From: JAWLCA01 sp041687395
GTDB lineage: Bacteria; Pseudomonadota; Alphaproteobacteria; Rhodobacterales; Rhodobacteraceae
DNA length: 64,000 bases
NCBI GenBank assembly: GCA_041687395.1
Contig: JAWLCA010000018.1
Span: 1-64,000, forward strand
Direction: 5' to 3'
Each line of letters starts with the position of its first letter. Within the stretch, counting starts at the first letter, position 1. A program made the translations under genes and the position numbers. Below, in pieces: positions 1-9,054 of the stretch. The notes under the pieces are model-generated. The model did not search any database. It was not told the DNA's origin and saw nothing but the letters and a program-made list of their open reading frames with translations.

Positions 1-75
1 TTCTGGCTGCGATAGTACAAAATGCTGCGTCCAAAACCTAAGAAAAACGCCGCGTTATGAAGCAGAAACAGTGGG

Positions 76-393
76 GTGAGAGTTGTTCAGGGTGAACTAC
101 TTACTGAACTGGATCAGGAGGAGGACCTGAGCCGGGAGGGTCAGGCAACCGTCGTGCTGGACTAGCAGCCGGTCGGTCGCCTTTGCCGGATAGACGCGCT
201 GCAGCAACAGGCCATGGCGCGCGCCCAGGCCGGGCGACGTGGCCAGCAGGGCGCGCGCATCCGAGCGGCCCTTCAGCGGATCGCAGAGGGGGACTTCGGT
301 AATTGCCAATCCTGCGGTGAAGCGATCGGCGCGGCGGGCCGACTGAGACTTGATACGACGCTGCCCACCTGCGTCTCCTGCGCCGCAGGCTGA
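76..393 (+). pseudogene. TraR/DksA-family zinc-finger protein gene, interrupted by an amber codon
   Basis: Frame 1 read on the plus strand gives the C-terminal half of a TraR/DksA C4 zinc-finger protein: a coiled-coil-like stretch rich in Q, A and R, then EGDFGNCQSCGEAI and a closing CVSCAAG before TGA at 391. Upstream the same frame continues back to a GTG at 76 and a TGA at 58, but a TAG at 163 splits it (VVLD-stop-QPVGRL). From memory, relatives in Rhodobacterales carry Q here, so a single C-to-T change (CAG to TAG) would explain it. The downstream piece has an ATG at 214 but would lack its N-terminal half. It ends 4 bp from the convergent DUF2793 gene. The family binds RNA polymerase. Status as pseudogene is inferred; read-through or sequencing error are alternatives. 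Confidence 0.68.
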
Positions 394-397
394 CGGT

Positions 398-1108
398 TCA
401 CAGATCCGGAATGCCCGGTTCATAGAGATGCAGCGCAAGCCGGACGCGCCCGCCGTCGAACGCCCCATCCCCTGCCGTCAGCACAAGCGGCGTGTCGGCG
501 TAGAACGCCATCGGCGCGGAAAGTAGCCCGCGCGCATAGGATCCGACCCCCGTCCCAAGCCCTGACCCGAAGCGATCCTCGGCACCGGGGTTGCCCAGAG
601 ACCAACTCGTCGCCGTCCCGCCGATTGGCTCGACCACCCGCGCGGTCACGGCAAAAACCAAGCTGCCCTCCGGGATGACCTCTCCGGTCAGCGACTGTGG
701 TCCCGGTGCGATCTCTTGATCCAATTCGACAACGCGAAAGGCCATCGCCGCGTTGAACTGCGACAGGGCCACAACGCCACTGCGCCATCCACCACCATCG
801 TGCAGCATTTCGCAGCTCTCGTCGATCACCCAGCCGCGCCAGCCGCGCTGCGGATCGGCGAAAACCCAGCCACCGTTGACGCAGATCGCCAGTCTGCCGG
901 CCTGGCCCGTCCAGGCCCCGGTCGCCGCCATGGGTACCGCCCAGACCGCGCCCTCGTCCGCCACCTCGGGCGGCTCCGCAGTGCTGCACGACTGCAGCCG
1001 CAGTTGCACCAGACCGTCAAGCCGCGCCAGCGCCTCGTTCACAGTCACATGCTTCTGCGCCTGCGCGGGCTGCAGCAACGGCAGTCCAAGTTGCGATGTC
1101 TCAGCCAT
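398..1108 (-). CDS. DUF2793 protein, GTA tail fibre-like
   Basis: About 236 aa. The N-terminus (SQLGLPLLQPAQAQKHVTVNEAL) is the hallmark of DUF2793, a domain found in phage and GTA tail-associated proteins. In Rhodobacter capsulatus a DUF2793 protein (rcc00171) is a GTA tail fibre encoded away from the main cluster; here it directly follows the baseplate gene and overlaps its end by 8 bp, so it is most likely translated as the last gene of the GTA operon. The C-terminal part has a beta-rich composition. ATG 1108 is chosen over a TTG at 1111. Assignment as a fibre is by family and position. Confidence 0.8.
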   Translation of the reverse strand: MAETSQLGLPLLQPAQAQKHVTVNEALARLDGLVQLRLQSCSTAEPPEVADEGAVWAVPMAATGAWTGQAGRLAICVNGGWVFADPQRGWRGWVIDESCEMLHDGGGWRSGVVALSQFNAAMAFRVVELDQEIAPGPQSLTGEVIPEGSLVFAVTARVVEPIGGTATSWSLGNPGAEDRFGSGLGTGVGSYARGLLSAPMAFYADTPLVLTAGDGAFDGGRVRLALHLYEPGIPDL

Positions 1109-4100
1109 CAATCTCTACCCCCGTGAAAGGCCCGGGCCCAACCCGCGCCGAAACCTGCGCCACTTCGATCCGGAACGGCGCGGCAACCCCATCGGCGGTC
1201 TTAAGAACCGCCGCATAGGTCCATCGCGGCTCAGACAGCAAGATTTCGCGCCGCATCCGCCCGTCCTTCACCACACGCACCAGATAGCTCTCCGCCTCCT
1301 CGCCCAGAGGTACGTCCAGGCCGTCCCACCGGTCGCCGTCGATGCGCGTGCGCCGCACCCAAGCCACCTCCAGACCCTCGCTCCCGCTGCGTATCCGCAG
1401 ATGGCAAGGTGACAGTGGCCGAAGCCCTGCCCCCTCGAACGCCTCGACACGATACAGGTAAGAAGGATCGTCATAGCCCAGCGCCGCCGCCCCGATGCGG
1501 AAATGACGCATCATGCCGCGCGCGGCGGCAGGCATGTCGATCTGCCTCACCGCTGACCCGAGCCGAACCACGTAGCTGCCGACCGGCCAGACAGGGGGCA
1601 TCACTGCATCGCTGCCCGCCTGACCGCGTAGCCGCAGCCGCAAGTCATAGGTATCAGGCGCGACCAGTTCCGCCTCGGCAAACTGGAACACTTCCCAGTT
1701 TCCGGGCGTGCCGTCGCCGATCGCCATCAGGTTCGCGCCGTCCAGCACCGCCGCGACCGAGGCTGAACTCAGCGCTCCGCCGTAAACCCTGACCCGCAGG
1801 GCCGGCCCGCGATCCCAGACGCCCGGACGCGCGTGCGGCAGCGCCGTTTCGGTCACGCCAATCGTCGCCGGCGCCTCGACCAATCCGTTGACCTCGTAGT
1901 CCGCATCCTGCGAGGATGACCAGATCGCCACCGATCCCGGCCAGGGCGTCGCGGTCACTGCAACATGGGGTGGGTGCGGCATCTCCTCTCCCGAAATCAA
2001 CGGCAGGTCGAGGAAAAGCGGAAAGACTGGCGCCGGTGGAACGAAGGCCCTTGGCCGCACCGGCACCTCTGCCGCATCGGATGCCGTGAAGACACCGGCC
2101 TCTACCCGAACCGCCTCGACCAGCTGCGCCCCAGTGGTCTCAACACGGTCAGCACGATAAAGCCCCGTCCCGGCAGGTCCGTTCAGACGAACAACATCTC
2201 CAGGACGTATTGCCCGTGAGGGCGGCACGGCGAAGCGCGCCCCGTCACGTGCCACACGCGCCTGGGCGAGCCAGCGCTCCGCCATCGCGCGCCCCTCGGC
2301 CTGCGTCAGAGCCAGCGGAATCTCTGTCTGCGCGGCACTGAAACTCACCTCGTCAGCGAGGATCGCTTCTGCGGCGCGACTTTCGTAGTCGCCCTCCGAC
2401 TCCACGAAATTGATACGCACCCGACCCGCGATCTCGGCCACCGGCGCGCGTTGGGTCTCGACCGCCCCTCCGACTTCCTCGTCCAGGGCCAGATCATCAT
2501 GCGAAAACTCGGCCACTGGACGCGCCCCCCGCATCCGGAACACCAACCGCCCGCCTGACTCCACGGCATCGAAGGCATGAGCCAGCATCAGCGGCTGCAG
2601 CGCTCCCCGCGCTGTTTCGCCCGACGACAGGCTATAGCCGCGCACCAAACCGTGAAGATCGCTGGCGTCCACCTCGGTCAGGCCGCCTCGGGCACAAATA
2701 TCCGTAACGACATCCGCCAGCGGCTGCGCTGCGGTCCGCCCCGTCAGCCAATGACCCAACGCATAGTTCGTGCCATCCGACCACAGATCGACATTTCCCG
2801 GGAAATACGGAAACGGCCGCGCATCCCAGGCCCAGGCATGCGCGCGGGCCATGTCCACCATCGGCCCACCGTAGATAGTCGAGATCGGGTTGTTCGACGC
2901 ATCACTCCAATGCCGCGCAATTGCGCGGAAATATTGCATCTGAATCACGTCATCCCGTGTACCGGAACTGGCGCGCGGCAGGAAGGATTCAGACGATTTC
3001 GGATCAACGAACTTGTTCGGCTCATTCGTGCCCTTGTCGACCGCTGGGCATCCGTATTCGGTAAACCAGAACGGCTTTGACTGCGGCACCCACGCCGTCG
3101 GCGCGGGGGAACGAACCCCGTCAATCCGCTCGTGATGCGGGAGCGACCACCAGCTATTCAGATCCTTGTAGCGCCAGATCCACGGCTCGCCGTGGGCGCC
3201 GTCGGTTATGGGACTGCGGACTTGGGCCGCCGCGTCCTCTGCCGAGGGGTAATACCAATCGAACCCCTCCCCGCCGGCCACGTTCGCAGCAAGGTAATCA
3301 AGGTTGTAGATCGACCCGAACGCCGCATCGGCATGGTCGTCGCCATCGCGCCAGTCCGACACTGGCATATAATTGTCGACGCCGATGAAATCGACATTCT
3401 CGTCCGCCCAGAATGCGTCCAGATGGAAGTAGCGGTTACCATGGTCGTCGCTGTAGCCGAAATACTCCGACCAGTCCGCAGCATAGCTTATCTTGGTCTC
3501 CGACCCCAGGATCTGGCGCACCTCTCCCGCGAGCTGACGCAACTGCGCAACGGCCGGGAAGCTGTCTCCCGCCCCCCTGATCTGCGTGAGCCCGCGCATT
3601 TCGGATCCGACGCAGAAGGCATCGACACCGCCCGCGGCCTTGCAGAGCCAGGCGTAGTGCAGGATGAACCGCCGATAGGACCATTCGTCGGGGCCCGAAT
3701 AGACCACGCGGCCGGAAGAAATGGCGAAATGCGATGGCTGCACCGTGCCGAAGAACGCCGCCACCTCCGCCTCGGCTGCAGCCGTCCGATCCGGCGTGCC
3801 CGCCTGCCCCGGCGCAACGGAACAGGTGATCCTGCCCCGCCATGGTAGGACCGGCTGATCCAAGGCATTGGTATAGGGATCGGGCCGACCATTGTCGGCC
3901 AACTGCCCCATGAGCAGGAAGGGATAGAACACCGCGGCTTGCCCGCCTGCGCGAATGGCCTGCAACGCCTCGATCACCGAGTCATCGGTGGGCGTACCAC
4001 CATAGACGGGCCGGCCGTCCACGCGGCCCACCTCGCGGGCCTGCGCCCGCATCACCCCGCAAACACTCCACGGCAACTGTTTTCCGTCGGCGGCTTTCTG

Positions 4101-5012
4101 TTCCACCATCGGCTCGACACGGCATGCACCGCAGCGCAGATCGTCTCCGAACCACGACACGATCACCAGCGCCGACTCGCACCGTGGCAGTTCCTCGCGC
4201 AGCGCGATCAACGAACTTTCAAAGTCGGTCTTGCCACCGGGAGAGTTCACGTTCACCGGCACATTGACGCCCAGCCCGCGCTCGTGGTGAACCGGCGTCG
4301 TCGCAAGCGCATATTCGCCCGTGCCGGGCATCAGCGCGACACCGCGCAACGTCGCCGCCAGATCGCTCGCCACCACGCTCGCCCTGGCCGGGCGGAACAC
4401 CTCGAAGTTGAACTGGGGTACGCGGTTCCCGAAGCGGCCGAGTTCCAGCCCCTCCAGAACCACGTAGGCGATGCCGCGATAGGCCGGGGCGCGCGCTGCC
4501 CCCTCTACCGCGACGATCTTCGGATCCGGCAACTGGTCTTCCGTCCCGGTGTAGACGCGCAGCGGCAGATCATCGCGCGCGATCTCCTCGCCATCTGCCC
4601 ATACGCGGCCTACGCGCAGAATCTCGCCCTCGCACAGCGCAATTGCCAGACTGATGGAATAGGAGAACTGGCGGGTCGTCACCTTCGGCCCGCCGCCCTT
4701 GCCGCCGCGCTGGGTGCTGTTGCGCGCGCGTTCTTCAAACCGCGTCGCCCAGATGACCTGCCCCGCGACCCGCATCCGCCCGTAGACCAGTGGAAGGGGC
4801 GCTCCCTCGCTGGCGCCGGTCAGACGAAAGCGGTCCACCCGCCCCATCTCGACAGGCTCCGAGCCAGAGCCTAGAAGCCGCTGATCGATGGCGCGCCCGA
4901 TTGTCGCCCCGACAGCCCGACCGATCATCGCACCGGACAGGCCAAGAAACGTCCCACCGAAACTTCCGCCGATGGCGGCCCCGGCCGCAGAAAGCAACAT
5001 CGTCGCCATCAT
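1101..5012 (-). CDS. GTA gp15-like baseplate/host-specificity protein (GTA_TIM and phage-tail domains)
   Basis: 1303 aa, close to the roughly 1300 aa of the R. capsulatus gp15 'megatron' that forms the baseplate tip and contacts the host. The first 50 residues are a Gly/Ala-rich hydrophobic stretch (MATMLLSAAGAAIGG). The middle third contains the GTA TIM-barrel region, with motifs such as FWFTEYGCPAVDKG and a Trp/Tyr-rich neighbourhood resembling glycoside hydrolases. The C-terminal third is the phage-tail_3-like beta-rich region. Two adjacent ATGs (5012, 5009) follow a GGAG. The reading frame is intact over 3.9 kb, arguing against decay of the cluster. Confidence 0.93.
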   Translation of the reverse strand: MMATMLLSAAGAAIGGSFGGTFLGLSGAMIGRAVGATIGRAIDQRLLGSGSEPVEMGRVDRFRLTGASEGAPLPLVYGRMRVAGQVIWATRFEERARNSTQRGGKGGGPKVTTRQFSYSISLAIALCEGEILRVGRVWADGEEIARDDLPLRVYTGTEDQLPDPKIVAVEGAARAPAYRGIAYVVLEGLELGRFGNRVPQFNFEVFRPARASVVASDLAATLRGVALMPGTGEYALATTPVHHERGLGVNVPVNVNSPGGKTDFESSLIALREELPRCESALVIVSWFGDDLRCGACRVEPMVEQKAADGKQLPWSVCGVMRAQAREVGRVDGRPVYGGTPTDDSVIEALQAIRAGGQAAVFYPFLLMGQLADNGRPDPYTNALDQPVLPWRGRITCSVAPGQAGTPDRTAAAEAEVAAFFGTVQPSHFAISSGRVVYSGPDEWSYRRFILHYAWLCKAAGGVDAFCVGSEMRGLTQIRGAGDSFPAVAQLRQLAGEVRQILGSETKISYAADWSEYFGYSDDHGNRYFHLDAFWADENVDFIGVDNYMPVSDWRDGDDHADAAFGSIYNLDYLAANVAGGEGFDWYYPSAEDAAAQVRSPITDGAHGEPWIWRYKDLNSWWSLPHHERIDGVRSPAPTAWVPQSKPFWFTEYGCPAVDKGTNEPNKFVDPKSSESFLPRASSGTRDDVIQMQYFRAIARHWSDASNNPISTIYGGPMVDMARAHAWAWDARPFPYFPGNVDLWSDGTNYALGHWLTGRTAAQPLADVVTDICARGGLTEVDASDLHGLVRGYSLSSGETARGALQPLMLAHAFDAVESGGRLVFRMRGARPVAEFSHDDLALDEEVGGAVETQRAPVAEIAGRVRINFVESEGDYESRAAEAILADEVSFSAAQTEIPLALTQAEGRAMAERWLAQARVARDGARFAVPPSRAIRPGDVVRLNGPAGTGLYRADRVETTGAQLVEAVRVEAGVFTASDAAEVPVRPRAFVPPAPVFPLFLDLPLISGEEMPHPPHVAVTATPWPGSVAIWSSSQDADYEVNGLVEAPATIGVTETALPHARPGVWDRGPALRVRVYGGALSSASVAAVLDGANLMAIGDGTPGNWEVFQFAEAELVAPDTYDLRLRLRGQAGSDAVMPPVWPVGSYVVRLGSAVRQIDMPAAARGMMRHFRIGAAALGYDDPSYLYRVEAFEGAGLRPLSPCHLRIRSGSEGLEVAWVRRTRIDGDRWDGLDVPLGEEAESYLVRVVKDGRMRREILLSEPRWTYAAVLKTADGVAAPFRIEVAQVSARVGPGPFTGVEIDG

Positions 5013-5021
5013 GGAACTCCG

Positions 5022-5459
5022 TCAGGGAAACGTGAAGAACGCCACGATCCGGCGGCGCCAGGGTGCCGAAAGGGGGCTTTCGGTAACGCTGTGACCGTCG
5101 TAGGCATGGATGAAACTGGATGACTCGCCGATTTCGGCCGCGATCCCAAGATGCTTGGCGATTGACCCGTCGCGCATCCTGAACAGCAGAACATCCCCGG
5201 GCGCGATCGCGCCGGAGGGTCGTTGTAACAAATGCCTCAACGCCGCACGCCAGAGAACCTCGTCACGCTGCGGCTCGGCCCAGTCGGGCGAATAGGGCGG
5301 CACCGCTTCCGGTTCCGTCCCGTAGATCTCGCGCCAGACCCCACGGACCAACCCCAGGCAATCCGCCCCTGCACCGCGGCACGAAGCCTGATGCCGATAC
5401 GGCGTGCCGGTCCAGCCACGCGCGATGGTCACAACCTGACTTCCTCGGTCCGCGCTCAC
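5022..5459 (-). CDS. GTA gp14-like NlpC/P60 peptidase
   Basis: 145 aa cell-wall peptidase of the NlpC/P60 family, expected to sit in the tail tip and open peptidoglycan during DNA delivery. The putative catalytic residues are visible: Cys34 in GADCLGLVRG, His103 in AKHLGIA and His118 in FIHAYDG. It overlaps the end of the gp13-like gene by 4 bp (ATGA) and is 9 bp from the gp15-like gene, so it is translationally coupled. Order and size match gp14 of the R. capsulatus GTA. Confidence 0.92.
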   Translation of the reverse strand: MSADRGSQVVTIARGWTGTPYRHQASCRGAGADCLGLVRGVWREIYGTEPEAVPPYSPDWAEPQRDEVLWRAALRHLLQRPSGAIAPGDVLLFRMRDGSIAKHLGIAAEIGESSSFIHAYDGHSVTESPLSAPWRRRIVAFFTFP

Positions 5460-6334
5460 CGGTTCAGGCTCCCGCCGTCGTTGCGCTTTCCGTTCGCTGG
5501 AAAGGCAGCCATCCAGTCCTCGCCCGGAATGTGTGGAAACCCCCTAAAGTTCAGAAGATTGCCGAATTTCTCGCGACAGGTCGCTATCCTCTTGTCGCAG
5601 CCCGCCTCCAGCCGGCACTGGTCACCCGCGCCGACCGGGGGGCCTAGCGACTGCCACAACTCCACCATCCGGACTTCCGAGTCCTGACGGTCATTCTTGA
5701 CCATGCCGACCAACCCGGCGGCGGCGCCAGACAGCATGGTCAACCGCCCGTGCTCGAACCAGCGCGGTCCAAAGGCCTCGACGCCAGAGAGGCGAAAGAC
5801 CCGATCCTGCTCGACCCCCATGATCGTGGCTGGCACGGAAAACGCGGGCAGGCCGGTATCGACCCGGCACTGCCCGTCACCCAGTACGGCACTACAATCG
5901 CGCTGAAACACCCGCCCCCGCGGATGGTTCAGCATTTCCGTCAATCCGCGCAGTTCGGCGCGAAAGGCGCCTCCTGCGCGCGTGATCTCGCCGATCGAGC
6001 CGCGAAACAGCATCTCGCGCTGCTCCACGTCTGCCCAGTTCACCTGCCACAACCGCACCTCGGCCCCGTCGTAGCGCCCTGCCAGAATGTCCGCCTCGGT
6101 CAATCCGGCATCGGTCAGCGCACCCAGAGCCTCGGTATTGTCGACCGCCAACCCGGTGCCCTGCTGCAATGCGCGTGCCGTCAGGCCGGAGGCCGCGCGA
6201 AAACTCATCCCCTCGAACGCCAGATCGCGGTCGTGATCGGTGAAACCCAACACAACCCCGTCTCGCCGCGTCACTGCCCAGGCACGGCAGATGGTCGTCG
6301 TGCCGGTTTCCAGATGTGCCTTCAATGCATTCAC
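5456..6334 (-). CDS. GTA gp13-like hub protein (DUF2163)
   Basis: 292 aa with an N-terminal DUF2163 region and the C-terminal signature ending in KFGNLLNFRGFPHIPG, both typical of the GTA/phage baseplate hub. A set of cysteines (CSAVLGDGQC, then DQCRLEAGCDKRIATC) recalls the iron-sulfur-binding end of phage lambda gpL-like hub proteins; a bound cluster is inferred from that family similarity and not seen directly. Start overlaps the gp12-like stop by 4 bp, and the stop overlaps the peptidase start. Confidence 0.92.
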   Translation of the reverse strand: MNALKAHLETGTTTICRAWAVTRRDGVVLGFTDHDRDLAFEGMSFRAASGLTARALQQGTGLAVDNTEALGALTDAGLTEADILAGRYDGAEVRLWQVNWADVEQREMLFRGSIGEITRAGGAFRAELRGLTEMLNHPRGRVFQRDCSAVLGDGQCRVDTGLPAFSVPATIMGVEQDRVFRLSGVEAFGPRWFEHGRLTMLSGAAAGLVGMVKNDRQDSEVRMVELWQSLGPPVGAGDQCRLEAGCDKRIATCREKFGNLLNFRGFPHIPGEDWMAAFPANGKRNDGGSLNR

Positions 6335-6957
6335 AGCCGCACCTCGATCACCGGCACGTTCGGCAGATCACCCGCCTGAAAACTGGAAACGGCAACAAGG
6401 ATTCGGTCGGTATCGAACCGCACCGGCACGTCGAACTCGTATCCCGCCGTCACAACGGCGCCTGTTGGCGGGGGCACTTCAAACCTGACAAGGCCGGTGG
6501 CTGGATCCACCGACCACCGATCTGCCTGCCCCACCCCGTCCAGCGCCAGTTGCACCGTACCGGCCACCGGCTTGCGGATCTCGCGTGCGTGGCTTTGTGC
6601 GCCGCTGACATAGGTCTTGCGAAGCACGAACATCGCGTTTTCGCCATCGCCTACCCCGATCACTTGGTCCGTCGCGGTGATCGGCTGCGAGGCAGGGGCA
6701 GAGCGGAAGTCGGCCCAGTCCTTCCAGCGAAACCCGTTCAGCTGTCCCGCACGGGCTTCGAAGAACGCGATAAGCGCCTCAAGATCGTCCAGATTCCGCA
6801 GTCCGAGACCCGCATCATAGCGTCGGCGCGACTGCGACCATGGAGAATTGCGCTCCTCGTGCCCGCTCACCAGCGTCACGATCTCGGTCCGCCGCTCCGG
6901 CCCACCGACCGACCCGAAGGAAAGGTCGGCGGGAAATCTGATCTCGTGAAATCCCAT
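6331..6957 (-). CDS. GTA gp12-like distal tail protein (DUF2460)
   Basis: 208 aa, DUF2460/TIGR02217 family. The opening residues (MGFHEIRFPADLSFGSVGGPER) are highly characteristic of this family, which forms the distal-tail ring between tube and hub. The gene lies 3 bp downstream of the tape-measure gene and overlaps the hub gene by 4 bp. Length is normal and the frame is intact. Confidence 0.93.
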   Translation of the reverse strand: MGFHEIRFPADLSFGSVGGPERRTEIVTLVSGHEERNSPWSQSRRRYDAGLGLRNLDDLEALIAFFEARAGQLNGFRWKDWADFRSAPASQPITATDQVIGVGDGENAMFVLRKTYVSGAQSHAREIRKPVAGTVQLALDGVGQADRWSVDPATGLVRFEVPPPTGAVVTAGYEFDVPVRFDTDRILVAVSSFQAGDLPNVPVIEVRL

Positions 6958-6960
6958 CGC

Positions 6961-7614
6961 TCATCTGTTCCTCTGCCCGCGCGCCAAGGCCCGCGCCATC
7001 TGGGCGGCGATCTGGCTCTGGCTGCGCTGGAACCCCTGCACATCGGGCGTACTGACGTTCAGCACCATGTTCACCGGGCGCCCCCCGCCCGCAGTCTGCA
7101 CGCCCAGCTTGCCATCAGGGCCGCGCGCCAAGGGCATGATCGCCTCGGGCCCTGCCTCACCCATCAGCCCGCGCCCGCCGCGCATGGGAAACGTCACCGG
7201 GCTGCTGACTACGCCCCCACGCGCAAACGGCATCACGCGGCCCTGCGAAAAAGCGCCGCCATCCGCAAACGGCAACAGCCCCGCCATCATGGCGTTGATC
7301 CCCTGAGCCATCGCCCCGCCGACCGCCCCCTGAACCGGACGCATCGAGGCATTGTAGACCGCATCCACCATGCTGCGCGCCACCTGCCGCAGCGCGTCCG
7401 ACAGCTTCATCCCGTCGAACACCAGCCCGTCGAACGCCCGCCGCAGGCCCCCGCCGATCGAGGCCGACAGGCTCTGCACCTCGCGCCCGGTAAAGGTCAT
7501 CACGTCGCGTAGACGCGCCAATTCTCCCTCGAAGGCCACGGTGACGCCCTGCGCCCCCGCCAGCGTCGACTCCAGCGCGGCGATCTGCTCGCCCAGCCCC
7601 TCAATCTCGTCCAT
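6961..7614 (-). CDS. GTA gp11-like tape measure protein
   Basis: About 217 aa, which is very short for a tape measure but is the size seen in R. capsulatus GTA, whose tail is only about 50 nm. It has an N-terminal coiled-coil-like section, a central region rich in small residues, and a Gly-rich segment (FADGGAFSQG, GEAGPEAIMPL) that is the usual C-terminal signature of phage tape-measure proteins. ATG 7614 is chosen because GGAG lies 8 nt upstream; starts at 7626 and 7638 are possible. It overlaps the end of the gp10.1-like gene by 14 bp. Confidence 0.88.
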   Translation of the reverse strand: MDEIEGLGEQIAALESTLAGAQGVTVAFEGELARLRDVMTFTGREVQSLSASIGGGLRRAFDGLVFDGMKLSDALRQVARSMVDAVYNASMRPVQGAVGGAMAQGINAMMAGLLPFADGGAFSQGRVMPFARGGVVSSPVTFPMRGGRGLMGEAGPEAIMPLARGPDGKLGVQTAGGGRPVNMVLNVSTPDVQGFQRSQSQIAAQMARALARGQRNR

Positions 7615-7861
7615 CACTCGCTCCATCGCCTGCCCCAATTGCTGAAGATCGCGGCACCCCGGATCGGGGGCCGCGCCTCACTCCATCAGGGAATGCCGCA
7701 GACAGCTCGGCCAGCCGCGCCCGTGTTAGCGGTGCTGCACCCCCTTCGATGCCCAGCATGATCAGAAGTTCCGCAGGCGTCAGCCGCCAGAACTGATCTG
7801 GCGTCAGACCAAGATCATGCATCCCGGCCCGCATCAGCCCGCGCCAGTCAAAACCCGCCAC
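7601..7861 (-). CDS. GTA gp10.1-like phage tail assembly chaperone (rcc01693 family)
   Basis: About 86 aa with the conserved core FDWRGLMRAGMHDLGL followed by WRLTPAELLIMLG, which identifies the small rcc01693/TAC-type proteins encoded between the tail chaperone and tape measure of GTAs. GTG at 7861 is preceded by GAGG 8 nt upstream and gives a protein of the usual size; no ATG precedes the core. The 3' end overlaps the tape-measure start. Function as an assembly chaperone is inferred from family and position. Confidence 0.82.
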   Translation of the reverse strand: MAGFDWRGLMRAGMHDLGLTPDQFWRLTPAELLIMLGIEGGAAPLTRARLAELSAAFPDGVRRGPRSGVPRSSAIGAGDGASDGRD

Positions 7862-7868
7862 GGCCGCC

Positions 7869-8183
7869 TCAGCCAGGCACAGTGAATGCGCGGGCGAGGA
7901 GTTGTGCCGCCACCCGCGCCGCCTCGATCGGGCCGCCCTGCACCTCGACCGTCCGCAGATCTTCCGCCGTGCCCGCCCAGCCGCCACCGCGCAGCCCGGC
8001 GACCAGCAACGCCACAACGTCACGAGTGGAAAACCGCCCGCCCTCGAACCGCTCCACCAAGTCGATCAGCGTGCCCGTTGCCAGCGCCGCCTCCAACTCG
8101 GCCAGCGCGCCTAGCGTCAACTTGCAGACGTACCTTTCGCCATCCAGCCAGACCGCCACTTCTCCCGCAAGCGGGTTTGCCAT
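7869..8183 (-). CDS. GTA gp10-like tail assembly chaperone (GTA_TAC, PF11836-like)
   Basis: 104 aa. The sequence pattern GEVAVWLDGERYVCKLTLGA at the N-terminus is typical of the GTA tail-tube chaperone family (phage TAC 11). The ATG overlaps the stop of the tail-tube gene (TGATG), consistent with translational coupling. In phages such chaperones coat the tape measure before tube polymerisation; that role here is by analogy. Confidence 0.9.
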   Translation of the reverse strand: MANPLAGEVAVWLDGERYVCKLTLGALAELEAALATGTLIDLVERFEGGRFSTRDVVALLVAGLRGGGWAGTAEDLRTVEVQGGPIEAARVAAQLLARAFTVPG

Positions 8184-8596
8184 CACAACGCCTCGAAGCT
8201 CAGCGCCCCGGCCGAAGCGAGGCTCAGTTCATAGGTCGCCTCGCCGTTGTGGCTGCCGGCGTAGTCGATGGCCGTGATCTGGAACGGTCCCTCGACTACG
8301 CCGAAATGGGGAATGATCACCTGAAACGCCGGTTGCTGCGCATCAAAGAAGATCTGCCGCGCGCGCTCGTCCGTCGCCTCGTCGCGGAACACGCCGGAAC
8401 CAGAGATCGAGGCCGACTTCATCCCCGCTCCCGCCAGCAACTCGCGCCAGCCCCCCTGCGATTCGAGGCTGGTCACATCCACCGTCTCGGCGTTGAAACT
8501 GATGCGCGTGGCGCGAAGGCCCGCGATGGTTTCGAACCCGCCGTCGCCGGTCAAGTCGATCTTGATAAGCAGGTCCCTGCCGTTCTGGGCACCCAT
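8183..8596 (-). CDS. GTA gp9-like major tail tube protein (TP901-1 type)
   Basis: 137 aa, the expected length of the GTA tail-tube subunit. The N-terminus (MGAQNGRDLLIKIDL) and the DVTSLES segment match the phage major tail protein TP901-1 family. ATG 8596 lies 7 nt after GGAGGG; an upstream ATG at 8602 overlaps that ribosome-binding site and is less likely. It is followed without a gap by the chaperone gene and is separated from the gp8-like gene by 50 bp. Confidence 0.92.
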   Translation of the reverse strand: MGAQNGRDLLIKIDLTGDGGFETIAGLRATRISFNAETVDVTSLESQGGWRELLAGAGMKSASISGSGVFRDEATDERARQIFFDAQQPAFQVIIPHFGVVEGPFQITAIDYAGSHNGEATYELSLASAGALSFEAL

Positions 8597-8646
8597 GATC
8601 ATCCCTCCATTCGTTCACCCTGCGCCGGCCCCATTGGGTCCGCGCG

Positions 8647-9054
8647 TCACTCTTCCACCCGCGCACGAAAGGTCAGATCGATCCGGCGCACCTCGGGTCG
8701 GCCGGTCCTTTTCGCCACCGCCTTGAGGAACCAAAGCCCCACCAGGCGTCCACGCGACAGGACCAGCGTGGCGTCGACAAGCGCGTCAGACACCGTCGCC
8801 GCCACGGTTTTCGCCGCCTGAAACCCGGCCGAATTGGACACCACCGAAACGACGAAACGATGTTCGGCCCCCGCGCGCGATTTGTCGGATCTGTCGAGCA
8901 CCTCTTCCGGGCCGATCAACACGTAAAGGCTGGGCGAAATTCCTGCTGGCACGGCGTCGAACACCGCATCTCCGACCAGGGCACCCAGGTCCGAACTGCC
9001 CCGCAAACGCTGATAGATCGCGGCCTGCAGCGCGGCCGCCATGGCGTAGCTCAT
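8647..9054 (-). CDS. GTA gp8-like tail terminator (DUF3168)
   Basis: 135 aa, DUF3168 family. The N-terminus (MSYAMAAALQAAIYQRL) and the internal SPSLYVLIGPEEV are typical. Members cap the head-proximal end of the tail tube (tail terminator/completion). ATGA overlap with the preceding gp7-like gene. Frame intact and length normal. Confidence 0.9.
   Translation of the reverse strand: MSYAMAAALQAAIYQRLRGSSDLGALVGDAVFDAVPAGISPSLYVLIGPEEVLDRSDKSRAGAEHRFVVSVVSNSAGFQAAKTVAATVSDALVDATLVLSRGRLVGLWFLKAVAKRTGRPEVRRIDLTFRARVEE

Noticed and set aside
22..60. 12-codon plus-strand ORF before the zinc-finger remnant
   Set aside because: Too short to support and without a convincing ribosome-binding site.
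97..468. 123-codon minus-strand frame at the window start
   Set aside because: Overlaps the end of the DUF2793 gene in another frame and runs antisense to the recognisable zinc-finger remnant.
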